Both the position numbers and the translations under genes were made by a program. Below are positions 57,801 through 64,000 of a DNA stretch of 64,000 nucleotides, piece after piece (within the stretch, counting starts at the first letter, position 1; every line of letters begins with the position of its first letter). This DNA is from Chenopodium formosanum (taxonomy: Eukaryota; Streptophyta; Magnoliopsida; Caryophyllales; Amaranthaceae), in assembly GCA_024500155.1 (NCBI GenBank), contig CM044877.1, positions 77,488,001 to 77,552,000 of the forward strand. Reading direction: 5' to 3'. The notes beneath the pieces are model-generated. The model saw nothing but the letters and a program-made list of their open reading frames with translations, did not search any database and was not told where the DNA came from.

Positions 57801-58820
57801 TTGAGATTGGGTATCCAACCTAAATGGAAGGTTTTCATGTGGAGGCTGTTTCATAGTGGGATAGCGATTAAGACAAACCTTGAAAAACGGGGGATACATG
57901 TTGAGGTAGCATGTGATTTCTGTGGGGTGGAAAGAGAGGACACCCAACACATTTTTCGGTTTTGTAATCTAGCAAAGGAAGCTTGGGAGAATGGCTCCCT
58001 AGCTATTTGCTCTGAGTCTCCTGAGTTCAATTCTGTGAGGAAGTGGATTCAGCACTATATCCTGCTGTTTTATAGCGAGGATGGTAAGCGTAGCATGCGT
58101 GTGGTGACCTTTATTGCAACTTTGTGGGGGCTGTGGAAAGCAAGGAATGATAAAGTTTTCAATGGGGTAGGGGGAGGTATGAACCTTGCTATGATATATA
58201 TTAGCAGGGCTCTGCAAGAGCATGAGGACTTTAATCAGTCAGGAGAACAGGATAATGGGTTAGATGAAGGTACAGGGAATGAACCTAGTCACCCTCCAGG
58301 CTTCTTTCAGGTAAGTTTGGGAATGGACAAGACTGGATATGACAGTATTGTTGTGGAGATTGACGGTGCCTGGGATAAATGGTCTACAAGAGCTGGAATA
58401 GGGTGGGTTACCACAGGTAACGGGAGAGACAACACTCTTACCCTTACACAAGGAGGAGGAAAGCATGGAGTGGCTACATCGGCTTTATAGTGTGAGGCGT
58501 GGGCCTGCTTAGAAGCGATAAAATGGGCAAAGATGAAAGGGGAACTAGGGATTTTAATACTTACGGACTCAGTTGCGCTTATCAATAATTTGCAAGGTGA
58601 CCAAGGTAAGGAAGTGTCAATTGCTTGGACGATAAAACAGATAAGAGAAGAGGGAGGCACTTTCCAAAAGTGCACAGTTTTAAAAGTTGAAAGAGACCAA
58701 GTTCGAAGGGCTCATGACATTGCAAGGTAGTGTAGAATAAATTTAGTTGATTTCGTGACTAGCACATAGGTAGAGGGTCGGTCTTTGCTCTTGTCAAACA
58801 AAAAAAAAAAAAAAAAAAAA
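54850..58820 (+). mobile_element. 5'-truncated L1-type LINE
   Basis: Holds the remains of a single large polyprotein frame followed by a short 3' tail and an A run at 58801-58820. The 5' end is truncated within the endonuclease domain, as is usual for target-primed insertion. No target-site duplication could be found next to the A run and the 5' edge. Plant L1 with a C-terminal RNase H. Confidence 0.92.
54855..58730 (+). pseudogene. LINE ORF2: endonuclease, reverse transcriptase, zinc knuckle, RNase H
   Basis: One reading frame runs the whole length, interrupted by three in-frame stops at 56178-56180 (TAG), 57582-57584 (TGA) and 58488-58490 (TAG). Domains in order: C-terminal part of the APE-type endonuclease (FYGEP, VIGDFN, SDHAAI); reverse transcriptase (SSGPDGFTADFFQ, then the stop within a PELAS-x-FRPISLCN segment, KIDMSKAYDRVDW, GLRQGDPLSPYLF, FFADDAMLFF); a zf-RVT region (WRLFHSGIAIKTNL, CDFCGVEREDTQHIFRFC); and RNase H with all four acidic positions visible (EIDGAW, CEAW, LTDSVAL, RRAHD). 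No frameshift was seen. The N-terminal part of the endonuclease and any ORF1 are missing. Each stop can be explained by a single C-to-T or G-to-A transition, which points to a fairly young, methylation-decayed copy. Confidence 0.9.
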
Positions 58821-59132
58821 CAAATCTAACATGATTCCAAAATTAAAACATGCCAACTAATACGAGGAGAAAGTATCATTTTCTTAGAAAGTAGGCTAAT
58901 TATAAATTTCTGACAATTCATTCAAGAGTTTTTACATACGTTATAATGAATGGTGATTATGTGAGGGAGAAACCAGATATGATATTTTACATACAATTTT
59001 GATGTCTCGTCATTATAATGTTGGATTCTAGGCAACAATTACAATGTGAAGATATGGTACAAATGGTAGAACTTTCGGCGGAACACATGGATCACATATT
59101 CACATGTGTTGTACTTCGTTTATAATTGTTGC
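58821..59132. other. Intergenic
   Basis: AT-rich, no gene or repeat recognised. Confidence 0.4.
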
Positions 59133-59857
59133 TAAGAGCAAGTTTAGCTCCAAGTCTTAAGACTTGGGGTGACATCATAATTTTGAGTCTTAAGATTTAT
59201 ACTTAAGACTTTTCCCATTTTTCTTCAAAAATCTCAAACAAGTCTCAAGTTGAGTCTTGAAATTTCAAGACTCAACTTAAGACTTGAGATTGGGACCCAC
59301 CTCACCCACTTCATTTTTATTTTTATTATCTTTTTTTTTTTTTTTTTTTTTACACTTTTCTACATATAATATGTCAAATATTTAAGTCTTAGGGCTAAAG
59401 TGATAAATTTGTGTAAGTCTTAGTGGGTCTTAACAAGAATTTGATGACATCATTTTCAATGGGGACCACCAAAAATGATATCACATCCAAGTCTTAAGAC
59501 TTGGGGTGACATCATCATTTTGAGTATTAAGATTTATTGTCAAGACTTTTTCCATTTTTCTTCAAAAATCTCAAGCAAGTCTCAAGTTGAGTCTTGAAAT
59601 TTCAAGACTCAACTTAAGACTTGAGATTGAGACCCACTTCACCTACTTCACTTTTATTTTTATTATCCTTTTTTTTTTTCTTTTTATTTTTTTTTTTTAC
59701 ATATAATATGTCAAATATTTAAGTCTTAAGGCTAAAGTGATAAATTTGTGTAAGTCTTAGTGGGTCTTAACAAGAATTTGATGACATCATTTTCAATGGG
59801 ACCACAAAAAATGATGTCACACCCAAGTCTTAAGACTTGGGGCTAAACTTGCTCTAA
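59133..59857. mobile_element. Dimeric Tourist-like MITE
   Basis: Outer ends TAAGAGCAAGTTTAGCTCCA and GGGGCTAAACTTGCTCTAA, with TAA on both sides (3-bp duplication, PIF/Harbinger-like). The interior is two head-to-tail copies of one unit with period 336-337 bp; the AAGTCTTAAGACTTGGGG motif recurs at 59152, 59489 and 59825. Each unit has an inner inverted repeat around CTCAAGTTGAGTCTTGAAAT. Non-coding. Confidence 0.88.
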
Positions 59858-59941
59858 GAAATGAACAAATCGGGCTAAAAATTGAGAGTGCAATTTATAC
59901 CAACGTTGCTTTTGGCACGTAAATTTAATTAATAGGGAGGA

Positions 59942-60090
59942 TTAAGGCTTATTCACATTTAGTGAAATAAGCTAAATCGAACCGAACTGATTGAAATTTA
60001 ACTGAATTGAATATAGCTAAAATGAATATTTTATGAGAGAAGAAAATTAGAAACTGAACTTAAATTAAGCTGAAGTAAACAAGCTCTTAG
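59942..60090. mobile_element. GAACT-pentamer MITE, short copy
   Basis: TTAAGGCTTATTCACATTTAGTGAA left and AAGTAAACAAGCTCTTAG right ends; core AATGAATATTTTATGAGAGAAG. Confidence 0.72.
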
Positions 60091-60508
60091 CGACACTTTT
60101 TTTTTTTTATTCACTCGTTAATTAAGTTAGTAAGTCAAAATAAGGTTACAATTGAACTATTAAAATGATAGTTTTGAAGGGAAAAAAAAAGAAGTTGAAA
60201 TCCAATATTTTCATCATAAAAAAAAATACATTAAGGGCTTGTTCATATTTACTGAACTGAACAGAACTGAACTGAACTGATTGGAGCTGAACTGAACTGA
60301 ACTGAACTGAAAAATTAAAATGCATAAAAATATATGAAAATGTTTATGAAAATTAATGATAATATATATAGTGGATTGTGAAAAATACAAAAGTGTTTTA
60401 AAAATAACTCTGTATTTTAAATTATCATATTTTAAATTATTAATTTTTTGTGTATTATATTTTAAATATATATATATATATAAAGTATTCTTCAATATTT
60501 TACTGTAG

Positions 60509-60763
60509 TCAATCGTTGCTTGTTGTACTCTACACAATTTTGTTCGTTTACATGAACTAGGGATTCCATTCACGCACCAAGTTGAAGTCATGGGACCAAC
60601 AGAAGATCATACTATGTACGATAATAACAGAAAAGCAGTTATGGATATTGTACGAAACCAAATAACTGATCAGATATGGGAGTCAATTCAGAGGAATGCC
60701 GAGGTAATGGAGCAACTTAATGAAGAAGAAGAAGACGAAGAACTAACCGATTATGAAAGCTAG
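60509..60763 (+). pseudogene. C-terminal exon of a PIF/Harbinger (HARBI1/ALP1-like) transposase
   Basis: After a TTTTACTGTAG acceptor ending at 60508, an open frame reads IVACCTLHNFVRLHE, then a middle part, then NRKAVMDIVRNQITDQIW, and ends in an acidic tail (EEEEDEELTDYES) before TAG 60761-60763. The A-C-C-x-L-H-N-F-[IV]-R motif, and a following R-x2-[IL]-x2-x-[MI]-W-like helix, are the usual end of plant DDE_Tnp_4 nucleases. The catalytic DDE part and all upstream exons are absent, so it is non-functional. The frame itself is undamaged over about 84 codons, so the deletion that made the element is probably recent. Confidence 0.8.
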
Positions 60764-60848
60764 TAACTGTTGTGTAGTACTCTCATTTTGTCAAAGAGTT
60801 CAACTATAAAAAAACATGTGATCATTTTGAACGACGAATATAATTTAA

Positions 60849-60927
60849 AATAATAATAATAATAATAATAATTATTATTATTATTATTTATTTTTTTATT
60901 ATTATGTTATTATTATTATTATTATTA

Positions 60928-60967
<40 letters not shown>

Positions 60968-61024
60968 GTTGTTGTTGTTGTTGTTGTTATTATTATTATT
61001 ATTATTATTATTGTCGTTGTTGTA
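60849..61024. repeat. Trinucleotide microsatellite (TAA)n(TTA)n(TTG)n
   Basis: Nearly pure AAT/ATT triplets changing orientation, so it can self-pair, then a GTT stretch and again ATT. It sits inside the Harbinger-type element. Confidence 0.9.
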
Positions 61025-61170
61025 ATATGCTAAAACATGTAAAACGAAAAAATTAACAACTGAGCTGAACTGAATTGAACTGAACTGAACTGATTAGAGC
61101 TGAACTGAACTGAACTGATTGGAGCTGAACTGAACTGAACTGAAAATAAGTAAATATGAACAGGCCCTAA

Positions 61171-62175
61171 GGGTGTAAACTATTAGCCCAATTTTCACTA
61201 ATTGAACACCTTATTAAAACTTTATTTAGTTGCAATTTGAATGTGGGTAGCCATTTTATTAAAACTTATTTTCTTGAATTGAAGATTACTTAACTTATCA
61301 AAACTTAATTGAACTATTAAACGTAAATTAACTAAAAATAATGTGAACAGAACATGCCTTAAATTGGAGTATTTGTTTGAGAATTTTACCTTTAGTTGTG
61401 TCTTTATTACTCCCGTAAAAAAAAAATAATAAAAATAATAATAAAAAAAGAGTCTTTATTACTCGTATTGTTATTTTTACATCACCATTATACAATTAAT
61501 ACAAACATTATTGTAATTTCGAGTATTTTCTATGTTTTTGTTGATGAAGTATCATCTAGGATGGTAAAAAGAGTTGAAATTTCTAAAATTAGAGGGTATA
61601 ATGATTGTCAATTATTTTAAGATGAAAGAAGTATTAGAGCCATAATTTCTATAATCCATACAATTAGTTTGTAGCTTTACTAATCCAAAAGTAATACTAC
61701 GATGATTGAAGAGGCAAAAGAGAAAGAATCAAATATTAATCCGTTGAAGAAAGCAATGTTTCTACTCTCAATACAAATTAGGCCATTTTGGTTGCACATT
61801 AAAAAAATGTAAAAAATCAAGTGATCAATCAATTAAAAACTTAATTAACCAATAAAGCAAAAACAAAATCGGGTATGAGAGCTACCGAAACGTATTATTG
61901 AAGATTGAATCACCTTACCATAAATGATAGTGACTTGTTTTATTTTAATTTGATCAACAAGCCTTTTTATTTGAGGTTGTATGCCAATTGTTTCAACTCA
62001 TATTTGCTTATTTTTGAGTAGATTATGACTCATCATAAGAGTACACATGATTTTACTTGTAAGAGGTCTGCTTCCATAAACGCATTTTATGTTTCTCGTA
62101 TTTCATTCGCCTAAAATAATCTCTCTATTTAGTATAAAAAATGTCAAAAAAAAAAATAAAAAAAATCAATAACTC
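61171..62175. other. Intergenic
   Basis: AT-rich with no gene. The stretch 61280-61365 has TTAATTGAACT words ending GTGAACAGAACATGCCTTAA, perhaps an eroded right end of another pentamer MITE. Confidence 0.4.
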
Positions 62176-62365
62176 TAAGGGCCTGTTCTCATTGACTGAA
62201 CTTGAACTGAATTGAGCTGAACTGAATTGAACTGAACTAAAATGAATATTTTATAAGAGAAGGAAATTAGGAGCTGAGCTGAACTGAACTGAACTGAACT
62301 GAACTGAACTAAGCTAAACTGAACTAAGCTAAACTGAACTGAATTTCTAAGAGAACAGGCCCTAA
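62176..62365. mobile_element. GAACT-pentamer MITE, best-preserved copy
   Basis: Ends TAAGGGCCTGTTCTCATTGA and TTCTAAGAGAACAGGCCCTAA, with TAA at both sides. The interior is GAACTGAACTGAACT with the core AATGAATATTTTATAAGAGA, then GAACTAAGCTAAACT. Confidence 0.88.
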
Positions 62366-64000
62366 ATAGGGGTTAGTGAAACCTTGGAGTTTATATAGTA
62401 CTCCCAAATCTTAAATGAAATAAGCTTATAAGCCAAAGTAAACCAAAATATAGAAACTTGTAACTCGCATAACATATAACTTTGATCGGATTATAACGAG
62501 ATTCTCATAATAGTTATACGGGAACTAACTAACTCAAGGCATAATTTAACGTAACTTATTTTCAAGGTTATGCATGATGTAGCATAGATGTAACAAAGAA
62601 CAAGTAAGAAGGGTTATATATGAGAGATCAATAGTCAACTAATTACAAAAAATCATGTAATTCAAAATAATATAAACAAGTATTAAATGTCAATAATGAT
62701 TAAATATTCAAGGACCCCTCCTATTGTAATTTGTAAGTCCTAGTCGACAATAAGTATATATTGAATGTATGTCCAAAAAAAAAAAAAGTATATAGTATAT
62801 GGAATGGGTTATAAAAATTGTAGGTTTTCGGGGATATCTTCGAAGAATAAAATTGGTCATAGAAACAAACACAAACCCCTACCACAAAAGCTTGGTGTGG
62901 TGTGCCTTTTTCGTCACTCAAATATTTCATATAGTTTTGTTTTGACTTTATAAATTGTCAATATATTTAATTATAATGTTTATAACTGTATATTAGTAAA
63001 ATTATTCAATTATTCAATGTCTTTTTCGTCACTCAAATATTTCATACAGTTTTGAGTACGTAGTTTAGAAGATTATATCATACTCCTACAAAATGTACTC
63101 GTATATAATTAGTTAATTACTCCATATAGAAAATACAAAGAAAAGGGGGAACTATATATTTTATCTCATTTGCCTCTTGTTCTATTAGTTGATAGTTTCA
63201 ACTAACTAGCTAGCTTGACCACAAAATAATTTAAATATTATCGCAAAATAATTTCAATAACATTATGGTTTAAACAATTATGTCTTTGTGAAAAAACTTT
63301 TTTGAGGGGATATAAAAGAACAACATATATTGTTTCAAAAAAAAAAACATATATTCAATTAAAAAGAGCAATACTAATACAAATTACAATATATTTTAAA
63401 AGTAATACAAACACAAAATAAACCGAACTTAAATATATAAAGATTTTCAAGGCAATTAGTTTTTCAAGAATAAACACACATCCAAATTAAAACAAGTACT
63501 CATTTATACACTATTATAACTTATAAGTTATAACAGAATAACATATACATACTTTATTATACACTACTATTAAAGTAATAACATATACATACTCTGTAGA
63601 CCGTAGCCGTATGCCTCTTTGGAACATCATTCGTATGCATCTTTAGAGCATCATCGCTTGGTTTATACACTAGCTAATGTATGTTTAAGAGTTTCATAAC
63701 TCACCTAAAAGGCTAAAATGACTATACGAGCAATATCTACGTTGCTTATGTTTGGCATTTTCATCTAATGATGAAGGTTAAGAGAGAGAAGATAAAAGTG
63801 ATAAAAGAAACGCAATTCCACAAACAAAATTATCTTCAATAAACTGAAAAAAACAATTGTGTACTTTTCATGTTTCAAATATGGGGAGGCAAATAATTAA
63901 AAGATGCAAACCACTAAATTATTATATATTTGCATGGAAAATATTATTAATATTAATTACTTGGTATATTTATATGTAAGATTCTAAAGGACCTACTACT
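62366..64000. other. Intergenic to the window end
   Basis: Strongly AT-rich. No gene, RNA or clear element recognised. The open frames here are short and of non-coding composition. Confidence 0.45.

Larger units (their letters stand above)
60231..61170. mobile_element. Non-autonomous PIF/Harbinger element carrying a transposase exon
   Basis: Left end TTAAGGGCTTGTTCATATTTACTG and right end AGTAAATATGAACAGGCCCTAA match the short GAACT-pentamer MITEs. Each end is followed inward by GAACTGAACTGAACTGATTGGAGCTGAA arrays (60255-60310 and 61060-61145). Between them, instead of the short MITE core, lie a transposase C-terminal exon (60509-60763) and a trinucleotide microsatellite. A 3-bp TTA/TAA flank is present. 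About 940 bp. Confidence 0.82.

Noticed and set aside
62721..62953. Small frames on both strands near the right edge
   Set aside because: Both are AT-rich mirror frames with no motif or initiation context.

Overview
The window is nuclear DNA of a flowering plant, almost certainly a eudicot. It is AT-rich and intron-containing, and it carries plant F-box proteins with F-box-associated domains, a STRUBBELIG-type receptor kinase, a plant L1 LINE and many MITEs. Protein style and MITE content would fit an Amaranthaceae-like genome (spinach, beet, quinoa), but this is inference. No complete rRNA, tRNA, CRISPR array or organellar segment was seen.

The left part (1-28 kb) is a tandem array of one ancestral module, all genes on the minus strand. 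In window order the module is: a small acidic protein gene, F-box type A, F-box type B, F-box type C. Module I (1-4.9 kb) has the cut-off small gene, a broken A, an intact B and an N-terminally truncated C. Module I' (5.9-11.6 kb) has an intact A and C but neither small gene nor B. Module II (13.2-21.9 kb) has all four, with A frameshifted near its end. Module III (23.8-27.9 kb) keeps a decayed small gene, only the last exon of A, a B remnant and an intact C. The F-box genes share two splice features: a 3' splice site just before the F-box, so the true start lies in an unplaced upstream exon for A and B, and a donor at the end of the main exon. For type A a conserved terminal exon could be found. 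These proteins would act as substrate receptors of SCF ubiquitin ligases.

From 28 to 36.5 kb there are no protein genes. The stretch holds three Mutator-like non-autonomous elements with readable 9-bp target duplications (one 1.46 kb with large arrays in opposite orientation) and several short elements filled with GAACT/AGTTC pentamers.

From 36.5 to 43.5 kb on the plus strand lies a complete 16-exon STRUBBELIG-receptor-family gene (744 codons). It is an LRR receptor-like protein whose kinase domain lacks the catalytic Asp, and it has a 5' UTR intron built of a roughly 96-bp repeat. At 47.25-48.49 kb is a single-exon gene for a Ser-rich plant protein with a Cys/His N-terminal motif.

The right part (49-64 kb) is repeat-rich: a local duplication with an F-box fragment, Stowaway elements, a 5'-truncated LINE with three nonsense changes (54.85-58.82 kb), a dimeric MITE, and a 0.94-kb element that joins the GAACT-pentamer MITE termini to the C-terminal exon of a PIF/Harbinger transposase. 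That last element is the most informative single object here, because it suggests the parent of the commonest MITE family in the window.
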